From contig NZ_JADE01000006.1 in NCBI RefSeq assembly GCF_000518225.1, positions 124,001-188,000 of the forward strand: a stretch of 64,000 nt of DNA, read 5' to 3'. This document shows, in pieces, positions 34,123-42,783 of the stretch. The DNA comes from Helicobacter pametensis ATCC 51478 (GTDB lineage: Bacteria > Campylobacterota > Campylobacteria > Campylobacterales > Helicobacteraceae). Each line of letters opens with the position of its first letter. Positions within the stretch are counted from its first letter, which is position 1. The notes beneath the pieces are model-generated. The model saw only the letters and a program-made list of their open reading frames with translations. It ran no database searches and had not been told where the DNA came from. Made by a program: the position numbers and the translations under genes.

Positions 34123-35355
34123 TTAATGTTGGATTATATCCAAATTGATGATTTTAGAAACCCGATTTGAAAAGCGACATGGGAGGGGAATGATGTCAAT
34201 TTCTCTTCCATCTTGCACACTAGAGATTTCTTCATCAAAGATTGCGATTGCGTTGCAGGCTTGAAGAGGCTTGAGCGAACCAGATCCATATTTCCCTTCC
34301 ATAAAAGGACTAAATGAGTAGCCATCAAAGATCCCCAAAATCATATGAGCTCTACCTTTTTTGAGTTTGAGCATTCCTTGATGTTTGGCACGAACTGTGG
34401 AAAGAAAATATTGTGATGATCCGCTGAGTTTTTGGAGTGTTGGGAGAACAAGAGTGATGAGGTTGAGCGCTCCACTGAGTGGATTGCCAGGGAGAGAAAA
34501 AATCAGAGTGTGATTCAATCTAGCACAAAGCATGGGGCGACCAGGTTTGATATTGATGCCATGGAAGAGGATCTCTGCCTTTTTGGCTTTGAGTATTTCT
34601 TCAAAAAAATCTGCCTCTCCTACGCTTGCCCCTCCACTTGTGATGAGAACATCGTATTCATCCAATGAGCTAAGTCTATTTTGCAAAATCTCCTTATCAT
34701 CAGGAAGGATTCCAAGATATTGACTCTCAAAACCTGCTTCTTGTAGGAGTGCGTGATATGCGATTGCGTTGGTATTGTAGATTTGATGCTCTTGGGCACT
34801 TTCCCAAGGCTCTTTGAGTTCATCACCGCTTGCAAAAATTGCAATTTTGTGTTTTTTGTAAGTTGGAATTGTGTGGATGCCTTGTGAGGCCAAAAGTGCC
34901 AAAGCAGCATAATCCAATCTCTCTCCTTGTCGCAAAAGTGCACTTCCTTGCGCATAATCTTCTCCACAAAGTTTGATGTTTTGATTTTGTTTGATGGGAT
35001 GAGTAGGGATGACTTTGTGATCTAAAATCGTGGCGTGCTCAAAGGGAATCACTGCAATTGCATTAGATGGAATCTTGGCCCCAGTCATAATTTTGATGCA
35101 CTGATGAGGGGGAATGAAATCAATCCCAATTTCACCTGCCAGCACGCTTCCTCCAAGTTCATATTCAGATTCTATAGAAGCAATCGCATAGCCATCCATA
35201 GCAGAATTGCTAAATGCAGGGAGATTGCGTGATGCTAGGATGGGTTGAGAGAGGATCTTGCCATAGGATTCAAAAAGTGGAGTGTATTGGCTTGAGAGTG
35301 GAAGAGACTGAGCAAACAAAAGATCGAGTGCAGCGCGAAGTGAAATCATAGTCAT
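34123..35355 (-). CDS. moeA: Molybdopterin molybdenumtransferase MoeA
   Basis: Inserts molybdate into adenylated molybdopterin to finish the molybdenum cofactor. The 410 residues include the N-terminal FSNSAMDGYA motif (about 49-58), the MPT-binding domain with ITSGGASVGEADF (about 245-257) and FSLPGNPLSGALNL (about 300-313), and a C-terminal beta-barrel. It is the last gene of selA-selB-NifS-like-moeA and overlaps the preceding gene by 4 bp. This placement couples molybdenum cofactor completion to selenocysteine insertion, as expected if the shared client is a selenium- and molybdenum-containing formate dehydrogenase. Confidence 0.93.
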   Translation of the reverse strand: MTMISLRAALDLLFAQSLPLSSQYTPLFESYGKILSQPILASRNLPAFSNSAMDGYAIASIESEYELGGSVLAGEIGIDFIPPHQCIKIMTGAKIPSNAIAVIPFEHATILDHKVIPTHPIKQNQNIKLCGEDYAQGSALLRQGERLDYAALALLASQGIHTIPTYKKHKIAIFASGDELKEPWESAQEHQIYNTNAIAYHALLQEAGFESQYLGILPDDKEILQNRLSSLDEYDVLITSGGASVGEADFFEEILKAKKAEILFHGINIKPGRPMLCARLNHTLIFSLPGNPLSGALNLITLVLPTLQKLSGSSQYFLSTVRAKHQGMLKLKKGRAHMILGIFDGYSFSPFMEGKYGSGSLKPLQACNAIAIFDEEISSVQDGREIDIIPLPCRFSNRVSKIINLDIIQH

Positions 35356-36374
35356 ATCTCCAAGATTCTAAGATTTTTGTAGTGAGAAGCAAGAGTTTTG
35401 AATACATGAGGTGAAAACTCATCAAAACTTAAACTTAAAAGCTCTCTTGCTTGATCTTGAGTGTATCCCATTTCTTGCAAAACAAATGAAGGGGAGGCAA
35501 ACCCAAATAAGCATTCTTGCCCATTGATAGCAAAAATTTCTTCAAGAAAAAGGCTTTGCAAAAGACTTCTGGCTTTGATATGTCTTAGGCGTAGAGCCAA
35601 TGTGTTGGGAAGTGAGGAGGTAAGAGGTGCAAAAAGCATCATATCATCTCCAAGTTCCTTTTGAAGTAGCTCAAAGACTTGATCTTTGTAGTCTTGTTTG
35701 TTTGGTGTTGCGCGTCTTTGAATCTCTTCTAAGATTGCAGAGTAGAGACCATCGATATATCTTGTGGGTGGAAAGAGAGAGAAGTGTTGATCTGTTGTTA
35801 GATATATCCCATATCCTCTTAAAAATCCCAAGCTCTCCCCATCGCATAGCAAAATAGTTTGCAGGCAAGGATCAAACCCCAATTTCTCTCCTCTTGCCAC
35901 TGCATAACTAATATCAATCACAAAAATTGCATTTGGATTCTTGTTGAGAATGTTGGCTTTGAGTTGAGAGATAGGGTTTAGGGTGAGCAGGTCTTGATTG
36001 ATAAGAGGAAGAATATAAACATCGCAGTCAGGAAGAGCGCTGATGATGCCACTTTCTTGATCTGGAATGATGGGGGTGAAATCACAGAGATTTTGAGTGA
36101 GCTTATAGGCTTGATAGGCTTGTTGGTGATTACTAATGGCAAAACCAATTTTTTTGTCTCTAAGATGCACAAAGAGCTCTACAAAATCACCACTCAAAAA
36201 TGAAAAATTTTCTCCACCCTGTAGTCCAAAATATTCTCCAAGAGCACAAAGCTCGCGCTGGTTTTTTTTGAAAAGGTCTTGAGAGATGGGAGGGAGATTC
36301 TGACTTCTTCTTGAGAGAAGCTGTGTGTGATTGGATGCAATTAGTGGAGGGTTGGCAAGAAGATCGAGATACAT
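35352..36374 (-). CDS. NifS-like (class V aminotransferase fold) protein lacking the PLP lysine
   Basis: A 340-residue protein with the fold of cysteine desulfurases. Recognisable parts are an Asp in VIDISYAVARGEKLGFDP (Asp154, the usual PLP-ring Asp) and LLCDGESLGFLRGYGIYL at about 175-192. In NifS and SufS the latter is S-G-H-K-x-x-G-P-x-G-x-G; here the His-Lys pair is Gly179-Glu180, so the PLP-binding Lys is absent and desulfurase or selenocysteine lyase activity is unlikely. It starts right after the selB stop and overlaps moeA. A selenium carrier, scaffold or regulator role in the Sec pathway is inferred only from the operon. Confidence 0.75.
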   Translation of the reverse strand: MYLDLLANPPLIASNHTQLLSRRSQNLPPISQDLFKKNQRELCALGEYFGLQGGENFSFLSGDFVELFVHLRDKKIGFAISNHQQAYQAYKLTQNLCDFTPIIPDQESGIISALPDCDVYILPLINQDLLTLNPISQLKANILNKNPNAIFVIDISYAVARGEKLGFDPCLQTILLCDGESLGFLRGYGIYLTTDQHFSLFPPTRYIDGLYSAILEEIQRRATPNKQDYKDQVFELLQKELGDDMMLFAPLTSSLPNTLALRLRHIKARSLLQSLFLEEIFAINGQECLFGFASPSFVLQEMGYTQDQARELLSLSFDEFSPHVFKTLASHYKNLRILEI

Positions 36375-38210
36375 TTAACTCCTTTGATGTTTGAAGTAAC
36401 GCTTTGTATCATTTTTTTGAATATCTTCAAAGCGATCTAAGTAATCTAGATATGCAATGAGATATTTTCGTGAAAGTGGCATCTTGGCTTTGAGGAGCAT
36501 TAAGTCGATATAGCCTTGTTGAGTAATGATTTGGCGCATAAGTTTTAAAATCGTATTGAGATGTTTGGAGGTTACAAAGAGATTGTGCTCAAGGCGGACA
36601 ACTTTTTGGGATGCACAGAGTTTTTTGAGTGATTGATCTCCGGCTTTGCGATCGATTCCTAGTTCATCATAGATGTTGTATGGGGCAAGGGGCGCATATC
36701 CTTGAGTATCTAAAATCTCATAGATTTTATGGGTGATGAAATCTTGAGGATTTTGTGTGAAATTATTTGGACTTGTGTATAAGCCATTTTTGTTGCAGAT
36801 GAGACGCTCACAAAGCATAGAATCAAGAATGTGTTGAAGATAGATTTCACTAGCCCAAGGATATTTGATATGCAAGCTTGAGGCAGAGAGAAGAGCTTTT
36901 GGATTTTTTTGGAGTGTTTGCAAGATTAGGGATTGGAGGGTGTGTTGTGTCTCTTTGTGATAGAGAATAAGATTCTTATCATCAACAAAGGTATTTTTGA
37001 GATTGTGTGCGATTTGAAGCGCTTGAGTGTGTGAAAGTCCAAAGCGTTGAGTGCTTGAGATCAGTCCAAATCCTCTAGGGTGTGCTTGAGTGAGAATCTC
37101 AAAGGCATGTAAAAAATCCTCATGATACAAAGATTGAAGGAGTGAGAGTTTTTGAGACTTTTTGATTGGGTCTGTGATGGGGGAGAGGATCTCCCCTCCA
37201 CATAGGGTTTGATGATCGCTTCGCAAAATAAATCTTTCCTTAAAAATTGCAAAGATTTTTTCATCACTTTTTAGTCGCGCTAAACATAAAGAGGGAGCAA
37301 GTCTGGAGAGAATTGTGATCTTGACATTTATCTTTTTGGCTCCAATGTGAAGGGTTGCATAAGAGGGGAGAGTTTGTGCTTCATGCAAGATCACCTCCAA
37401 AGTATCAAAACCCCTTAGATATCCCTTGGGTGCTAGCAAATATCCGCGTTTGAGTTCTTTGGAGGAGATTCCATGTAGATTGAGTGCAGCACGCTGGGAT
37501 GGGAGAGCAGATTGAGCAAAATGAGAATGAATTTTAAGAGAGCGCACAGTGACTTCTCTTCCCAAATCATAGACTAAGAGTTTATCCCCCTTTTTGACTT
37601 CACCGCTTAGCACACTTCCGCTGACAACACATCCTGCTCCACTAATGCTAAAAGAGCGATCAATGTAGTAGCGAAAAAATCCAAGATTTTTTTTGGGAGG
37701 CTTGGGAGTGTGTGCAAGGTAATCAATGATTGCTAGTTTGTCATCGTTTTGGGAGATGAGGCTAAAGGGGAAAATTTGATCTAGGTGAATCTGTAGCGAT
37801 TGAAAGAGTTTGGTGATATCTTGAGAGAGCTCTTGTTGTTTTTGTGAGGTGATTTTGTCTGTTTTGGTGATGATGCAAATACAGCGGGGAATCCCTAAAA
37901 AGTTGGCGATCTGAAGATGTTCAAGAGTTTGGGGCATGATCCCATCATCTCCTGCGATGATGAGACAAAATAAATCCACACCAAAGGCTCCAGCCACCAT
38001 ATGTTTGATAAGCTTCTCATGTCCTGGGACATCGATGAATGCGATGTTGCGCTTTGGAAGAGTGAGATTGGAGAAGCTAATATCTAGTGTGATTCCTCGC
38101 TGCTTCTCTTCATCGCGCTCATCCCCATCAAATCCATTGAGTGCTTTGATAAAAGATGTTTTGCCATGATCGATATGCCCTCCAAGAGCGATAAGTAAAT
38201 CATTGTGCAT
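36375..38210 (-). CDS. selB: Selenocysteine-specific elongation factor SelB
   Basis: GTPase that carries Sec-tRNA to the ribosome and binds the SECIS hairpin so that UGA is read as selenocysteine. The 611 residues show an EF-Tu-like G domain with GGHIDHGKTSFIKAL (10-24), DVPGHEKLIKHM and ITKTDK, then two beta-barrels, and a C-terminal half made of winged helices that bind SECIS RNA (final region YIDLMLLKAKMPLSRKYLIA). It overlaps selA by 11 bp. No in-frame UGA selenoprotein is present in this window, so the client lies elsewhere. Confidence 0.95.
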   Translation of the reverse strand: MHNDLLIALGGHIDHGKTSFIKALNGFDGDERDEEKQRGITLDISFSNLTLPKRNIAFIDVPGHEKLIKHMVAGAFGVDLFCLIIAGDDGIMPQTLEHLQIANFLGIPRCICIITKTDKITSQKQQELSQDITKLFQSLQIHLDQIFPFSLISQNDDKLAIIDYLAHTPKPPKKNLGFFRYYIDRSFSISGAGCVVSGSVLSGEVKKGDKLLVYDLGREVTVRSLKIHSHFAQSALPSQRAALNLHGISSKELKRGYLLAPKGYLRGFDTLEVILHEAQTLPSYATLHIGAKKINVKITILSRLAPSLCLARLKSDEKIFAIFKERFILRSDHQTLCGGEILSPITDPIKKSQKLSLLQSLYHEDFLHAFEILTQAHPRGFGLISSTQRFGLSHTQALQIAHNLKNTFVDDKNLILYHKETQHTLQSLILQTLQKNPKALLSASSLHIKYPWASEIYLQHILDSMLCERLICNKNGLYTSPNNFTQNPQDFITHKIYEILDTQGYAPLAPYNIYDELGIDRKAGDQSLKKLCASQKVVRLEHNLFVTSKHLNTILKLMRQIITQQGYIDLMLLKAKMPLSRKYLIAYLDYLDRFEDIQKNDTKRYFKHQRS

Positions 38211-39564
38211 TGCTAAAATCTTTCATGAGATTTTGGAAAATCAAATGGATTTTGTCAAAATCTTGTTCAAAGATACATCGTATATCTAAGCAAATATGAT
38301 CTTGAATGATTCTGCTAATCACCCCCTTTTTTCTTAGAGCTTGCTCAAAAGCTAGTGTTTTAAGAAGTGAACTTTGACACAAGATTCCATAAGATGGAAA
38401 GGGAGTCTGAGGTAGGCTCCCCCCTCCAGCTAGAGAATCTACTCTCTCAATGCTGAGTTTGAGATAAGGGATGGATTGCAAACGATTATGAAGTTTTTGA
38501 GCCTTTGTATGAAGCTCTTCTAGAGTGGCGTTGAGCATCGTGATTGTAGGGATTTTGTCATATTCTTGATGGATATAGGCTCGGAGTGTCGCTTCAAGAG
38601 CCAAAATTGTAAATTTATCAACTCTTAAAGCTCGCAAAAGATGATTTTGCTTCAATTTGGCGATGAGGTGAGCTTTGCCAATGATGATCCCAGCCTGCGG
38701 GCCACCAAAGAGTTTGTCTCCGCTAAAACTCAAAAGAGAAGGTGAGAGTTTGGAGAGCTCTAGGATGCTTGGCTCCTCATGGATCTGAAGTCCCTGCATA
38801 TAGCCACTTCCTAGATCATAATAATCGATCAGATTATGCTCTTGAGCAAGTTTGGAGAGATCGGCAAAATCGACACTTGAACAGAATCCGATTTGTTTGA
38901 AGTTGGATTGATGGACTTTCATTAAGATGGTTGTGCGCTCTGTGATTGCATTGGCATAATCCCAAATGTGGGTTTTGTTGGTTGTTCCCACTTCTATCAA
39001 GTCTGTCCCTGAGATTTTCATAACCTCTGGGATTCTAAAAGCCCCTCCAATTTCTACAAGCTCACCACGCGAAATGATTGCTTCATAATTTTTGCCAAAT
39101 GTATCCAATACCAAAAGCACGGCACTTGCATTGTTATTGACTACGATTGCATCTTCGCAATGTAAGAGAGTTTTTAGAAGGTGGGTGATATGAATGTAGC
39201 GTTCACTGCGCTCTCCATTTGCAATGTCATATTCAAGATTGTTGTAGTTTGAGAGGAGAGGGGTAATTTCCTCTAGGATCTTTGGATGCAAGAGGCTTCT
39301 GCCAAGGTTGGTCTGAAGGACAATGCCTGTGGCGTTTATGAGAGGTTTGATGGTGCTTTGAGTTTGGGAGAGATAGAGTGCATAGATTTCTTCTTTGAGC
39401 TCTTTGAGATGAAGGGTGGATTGTTTGCCTGAGAGGATTTCTTGGCGCTTTTGAGAGAGTGTATTTTGGATGCAAACTTTGAGGATGGATGGGGTGCAGT
39501 GAGAAAACATCGAATCTTTAAGTAGAAGATCAACTTTTGGCAAGCCTTGTAGCAATTCAGTCAC
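38200..39564 (-). CDS. selA: L-seryl-tRNA(Sec) selenium transferase SelA
   Basis: PLP enzyme that converts Ser-tRNA(Sec) to Sec-tRNA(Sec) using selenophosphate. About 454 residues. The PLP lysine lies in LLSFSGDKLFGGPQAGIIIG (Lys284 counting from GTG), and NATGIVLQTNLGRSLL near residue 80 is a SelA signature. A GTG at 39562-39564 is chosen as start because GGAG lies 6 nt before it; an in-frame TTG at 39576 would add 4 residues but has no binding site. selA diverges from its own substrate gene, the tRNA-Sec at 39623, and begins the operon selA-selB-NifS-like-moeA. Confidence 0.95.
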   Translation of the reverse strand: MTELLQGLPKVDLLLKDSMFSHCTPSILKVCIQNTLSQKRQEILSGKQSTLHLKELKEEIYALYLSQTQSTIKPLINATGIVLQTNLGRSLLHPKILEEITPLLSNYNNLEYDIANGERSERYIHITHLLKTLLHCEDAIVVNNNASAVLLVLDTFGKNYEAIISRGELVEIGGAFRIPEVMKISGTDLIEVGTTNKTHIWDYANAITERTTILMKVHQSNFKQIGFCSSVDFADLSKLAQEHNLIDYYDLGSGYMQGLQIHEEPSILELSKLSPSLLSFSGDKLFGGPQAGIIIGKAHLIAKLKQNHLLRALRVDKFTILALEATLRAYIHQEYDKIPTITMLNATLEELHTKAQKLHNRLQSIPYLKLSIERVDSLAGGGSLPQTPFPSYGILCQSSLLKTLAFEQALRKKGVISRIIQDHICLDIRCIFEQDFDKIHLIFQNLMKDFSNAQ

Positions 39565-39594
39565 GGAATTCTCCAATGAAGTTGGGATTTGATA

Positions 39595-39600
39595 TATAAT
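39595..39600 (+). promoter_or_regulatory. -10 element for selC in the selA/selC divergent region
   Basis: A perfect TATAAT (39595-39600) lies about 23 nt before the tRNA-Sec 5' end. The surrounding ATATATAATTC also offers AT-rich -10 possibilities for selA on the other strand (TAGAAT), so the 58-bp gap probably holds back-to-back promoters. Confidence 0.6.
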
Positions 39601-39622
39601 TCTAACTTAATAAATTTTGTTT

Positions 39623-39721
39623 TGGAGGGCAAGCGATTCTGGTGTTCGCCTTGGGCTTCAAACCCATTGAGTGGCTAGGTGTCTAGTTGCTGGGGAGTTC
39701 GATTCTCTCGCCTTCTCGCCA
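39623..39721 (+). tRNA. selC: tRNA-Sec (anticodon TCA)
   Basis: A 98-99 nt tRNA with the enlarged shape of selenocysteine tRNA. The anticodon loop is CTTCAAA with TCA at 39658-39660 and flanking GGG/CCC. There is a long variable arm (about 39670-39690), a T arm with GAGTTCGATTCTC, an 8-bp acceptor strand GCCTTCTC, discriminator G and encoded CCA (39719-39721). The first acceptor pair looks mismatched (T-C), so the exact 5' end may be 39623 or 39624. It is next to selA, on the opposite strand. Confidence 0.95.
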
Positions 39722-39769
39722 TAATTTTTTAAATTTTTGATCTTTGTTTTAGAAAATTTGAAGATTTAC

Positions 39770-39798
39770 TTGACAAGAGAAAAACTTTTCTATACAAT
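39770..39798 (+). promoter_or_regulatory. Strong housekeeping promoter for tRNA-Gln/tRNA-fMet
   Basis: TTGACA (39770-39775), a 17-bp spacer and TACAAT (39793-39798), 18 bp before the tRNA-Gln 5' end. A near-consensus -35 is rare in Helicobacter and typical of stable RNA genes. Confidence 0.75.
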
Positions 39799-39816
39799 GC
39801 CGACTTCAGTTTGCAT

Positions 39817-39891
39817 TGGGGTATCGCCAAGCGGTAAGGCACCTGGTTTTGGTCCAGGCATTCCGAGGTTCGAATCCTTGTACCCCAGCCA
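39817..39891 (+). tRNA. tRNA-Gln (anticodon TTG)
   Basis: A 75-nt cloverleaf: acceptor TGGGGTA/TACCCCA, anticodon stem CCTGG/CCAGG around TTTTGGT with TTG at 39849-39851, T loop GGTTCGAATCC, and encoded CCA. Confidence 0.97.
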
Positions 39892-39921
39892 TTCTTCTTT
39901 TTAAAACCCAATATTTTTTAT

Positions 39922-39998
<77 letters not shown>

Positions 39999-40022
39999 AA
40001 TCCCCCTATCTTTTTTATGATT

Positions 40023-41408
40023 TTATTCTTCTTGAGAATCTTGATCTTTTTTGTTTGCTTTGTTTTTGGCTGTGATAAGAATTGGTGTCCCAGCAAAATC
40101 AAAATGATCTCGTAGATAATTCACCAAATAGCGTCTATAGCTAAAATGCAAAGCTTTTGGGCGATTCATGACAAGAGCGATTTGAGGCGGACATGTCTCA
40201 TATTGTGTGGCATAGTAGATCCTGACGATCTTTCCATGGTCGCTTGGCAGTTGATGACGCTTTGTGGCTTCTGAAATTATTTCATTGAGCTTGGCTGTAG
40301 GGATGCGTTTTGAGTAGTTGGCATAAACTTCTAAGATTTTTGCTTTGATCTCATGGATATGGCGACCGGATTTGGCACTTGCTGTGATAAAGGGGGCATA
40401 CTCTAAGAATTTAAACTTTCTTTTGTATTCTTTGGTGATGATCTCAAAATCTCCATTTCTGATATCCCACTTGTTTAGCACAACAATCACGCCAAGAGAG
40501 AATTTATTGACAAGAGAGCTGATGCGTTCATCAAGCTCGACAAAGCCCTCACTCACATCAAGCACAAGGAGAGCAATATCACTTTTTTCTAGCACCTTTT
40601 GTGTTCGATCAAGTGCATATTTTTCGATCCCCTCAATCTTGCTTCTGCGTCGAATCCCTGCTGTATCTACAAAACAAACACGATGATCTAAGAAAGTGAT
40701 TTCCTCATCTACTGGATCAATTGTCGTTCCAGCCACATCGCTGACGACGCTTCTCTCGCTGCCAAGAAGTGCATTGAGCAAAGAGCTTTTGCCCACATTG
40801 ACACGGCCAATGATCCCAACATTGATTTGAGGAATCTGGAGAGTTGCTTCATCGGATGGCTGAGATAAGAAATCTTCCAAGCTTTCATCTTCTTGAGAAT
40901 GCGATAGGACTTGAATAGGGGGGAGATTGAGAGAGGAGATGATATGGTTTTTGAGAGCCAAGATTCCTCGATTGTGACTGACTGAGATCATAAAGCTTTC
41001 TTTGGCTCCAAAATTTGCAAACTCCCATCCCATCTGTTTTTCTTTATCATTATCGATTTTGTTGATGACCAAAATACAGTGTTTGCATATTTTTTGGAGT
41101 GTAAAAAAGAGCTCCCGATCTTCTTCTTGGGGAAGGAGTTTGCCATCTACCATATATAGGACAATATCTGCATTTTTTGCACTCTTAAGACTTAGTTCTT
41201 TGACCTTGGAGAAGAGAGCATTGCTTGTGTCAATCCCTCCGGTATCAAGAATCTCCAAAAAATGTCCATCAAAATCCATAATCGATGAATTGACATCTCG
41301 TGTAGTTCCAGCAATATCTGATGTAATGGCTTTTCTTTGTTTTAGGAAACGATTAAAAAGGGAACTTTTGCCTACATTTGGTTTTCCCAAAATTGCTATT
41401 TTTTTCAT
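40023..41408 (-). CDS. der: Ribosome assembly GTPase Der (EngA)
   Basis: Tandem-GTPase essential for 50S subunit maturation. The 461 residues contain two G domains: [11 protein letters not shown] at about 7-17 with DTGG and NKID, and [11 protein letters not shown] at about 202-212 with [10 protein letters not shown] and NKWD. The C-terminal KH-like domain follows ([20 protein letters not shown]). The tail is Lys-rich ([13 protein letters not shown]). Length fits the family (E. coli 490). It is convergent with the tRNA pair and divergent from the gene at 41472. Confidence 0.96.
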   Translation of the reverse strand: MKKIAILGKPNVGKSSLFNRFLKQRKAITSDIAGTTRDVNSSIMDFDGHFLEILDTGGIDTSNALFSKVKELSLKSAKNADIVLYMVDGKLLPQEEDRELFFTLQKICKHCILVINKIDNDKEKQMGWEFANFGAKESFMISVSHNRGILALKNHIISSLNLPPIQVLSHSQEDESLEDFLSQPSDEATLQIPQINVGIIGRVNVGKSSLLNALLGSERSVVSDVAGTTIDPVDEEITFLDHRVCFVDTAGIRRRSKIEGIEKYALDRTQKVLEKSDIALLVLDVSEGFVELDERISSLVNKFSLGVIVVLNKWDIRNGDFEIITKEYKRKFKFLEYAPFITASAKSGRHIHEIKAKILEVYANYSKRIPTAKLNEIISEATKRHQLPSDHGKIVRIYYATQYETCPPQIALVMNRPKALHFSYRRYLVNYLRDHFDFAGTPILITAKNKANKKDQDSQEE

Positions 41409-41471
41409 TCTGCTCGCTTTGATTGTTTTGTAAAATGATAATCAAAACTTTGTGATTTTAAGGCAAGAGAA

Positions 41472-41999
41472 ATGCGTTTTGTGTGGCTTTGTGCTTTGAT
41501 GATGTATATGTATGGTGGAGCACAAAAGGCCCAGATCATTCAAACCTATACTTATCAAGCAGAATATACAGATTTTAAGCAAAGACTAAGGGATGGTGGT
41601 GTGGAGATTCAGATCCAGTCCAAGCCACTCCTAGATTTTTTAAATTCCAATGAATTGGAGGGGAGGATGGAGCGACAGGTTGTGCGCTTCAATGATGCTT
41701 ACACTGAGTTTAAGGCTTCACATCAGATGATCCATACTTATTCCAATTCATCTACTTCAAAGTTAAAGTTTAATTTCACGCAAATGATTTATGAGCTTGA
41801 ATATATCGGAGATGCAACTTATCGAGTCAAAAATGCCATTGAATTGATTGATGATGTCACAAAATGTCGTTTCTTGATTCAAAAAACAATGACAAGTTTG
41901 ATCGATAGTCGCAAAGACTTTGTGATCAATCTAGATAATCAATACTATCTAGGAAAGGTTTTGGCCACTTATCGATATTTGAGATGTAGCACAAAATAA
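41472..41999 (+). CDS. Secreted protein of unknown function, upstream of flgP
   Basis: I do not recognise this 175-residue protein. It begins with a short signal-like segment (MRFVWLCALMMYMYGGA), then a mixed helical region with two cysteines late in the chain (KCRFLI and RCSTK) that could form a periplasmic disulfide. It ends 2 bp before the sigma-54 promoter of the next gene, so it is transcribed separately or reads into flgP. Base composition matches its neighbours. Its position invites a motility role, but there is no direct sequence evidence for one. Confidence 0.7.
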   Translation: MRFVWLCALMMYMYGGAQKAQIIQTYTYQAEYTDFKQRLRDGGVEIQIQSKPLLDFLNSNELEGRMERQVVRFNDAYTEFKASHQMIHTYSNSSTSKLKFNFTQMIYELEYIGDATYRVKNAIELIDDVTKCRFLIQKTMTSLIDSRKDFVINLDNQYYLGKVLATYRYLRCSTK

Positions 42000-42001
42000 A
42001 G

Positions 42002-42017
42002 TGGAACACATCTTGCT
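42002..42017 (+). promoter_or_regulatory. Consensus sigma-54 promoter of the flgP operon
   Basis: TGGAACACATCTTGCT is a perfect match to the Helicobacter sigma-54 consensus TGGAAC-N5-TTGCT, with GG (42003-42004) and GC (42015-42016) 10 nt apart. Transcription would start near 42028, about 28 nt before the lipoprotein ATG at 42056. Confidence 0.88.
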
Positions 42018-42055
42018 TTAATCTTGGCATTAAATCAAAATAAAGGATTAGATAC

Positions 42056-42757
42056 ATGAGAAGTAAGGTAATTTACTCAGGTATGATTGGCATTGCGGCT
42101 TTGGGATTGAGCGGGTGTGGTGCATTTAGCGATGGTGTTAGTGATACAGCACTAATCCCTCCATCTGCAAACTATCAGGCCAATTATGTGCCATTGCAAC
42201 CCCCAATGGTGTATAGCCAGCCTAGTGGGAATATGATGCCTCAAGAAAGTATGGAGCCACAGGTTCAGCGTGTTAATAAGATGGTTATAGATAGCATCGA
42301 ACTACCTGCCCTTCCAGAGATTCAGACTCCTCCACCAAGTCAAAAAGCTCCCACACAAATGGCAAAGCCTGAAGAAGAAGCAGATTCTGGTGAGCCAATG
42401 ATTCCAAACTCTCCAATGCTCACAGCAAATAATACGATTGAGCTGAGTGCTGTGGGAATGGGTGTAGCACCAGAAACATCAGTCTCTCCATCTCAGGCGC
42501 TAGCATTGGCTAAGAGAGCAGCGATTGTGGATGCTTATAGACAGATTGGCGAGAAAATGTATGGAATCAGAGTTAATGGTCAGGATACAGTGAAGGATAT
42601 GATGCTTCAAAACTCTGTTGTTAAGACAAAGGTTCAAGCACTGATCCGTAATGCTGAAATCACAGAGACTGTTTATAAAGATGGATTGTGTCAAGTGAGC
42701 ATGGAGCTCAAATTAGATGGAAAAGTATGGCATAAAGTTTTGAGTGGAAAATTCTAA
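42056..42757 (+). CDS. flgP: FlgP-like flagellar basal-disk lipoprotein
   Basis: A 233-residue lipoprotein with lipobox LGLSGC (Cys21). The middle is proline-rich and disordered (residues 35-125). The C-terminal LPP20-type domain (about 140-233) carries the pattern seen in Campylobacter FlgP: ALAKRAAIVDAYRQIGEKMY, GIRVNGQDTVKDMMLQNSVV and ETVYKDGLCQVSMELKLDG. FlgP forms the large outer-membrane-associated basal disk around the motor and is needed for motility. It is longer than C. jejuni FlgP (171) because of the N-terminal linker. The consensus sigma-54 promoter supports the flagellar assignment. The next lipoprotein is 26 bp downstream. Confidence 0.82.
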   Translation: MRSKVIYSGMIGIAALGLSGCGAFSDGVSDTALIPPSANYQANYVPLQPPMVYSQPSGNMMPQESMEPQVQRVNKMVIDSIELPALPEIQTPPPSQKAPTQMAKPEEEADSGEPMIPNSPMLTANNTIELSAVGMGVAPETSVSPSQALALAKRAAIVDAYRQIGEKMYGIRVNGQDTVKDMMLQNSVVKTKVQALIRNAEITETVYKDGLCQVSMELKLDGKVWHKVLSGKF

Positions 42758-42783
42758 GAATTTAAGCCAGAGAAAGGGTAGGC

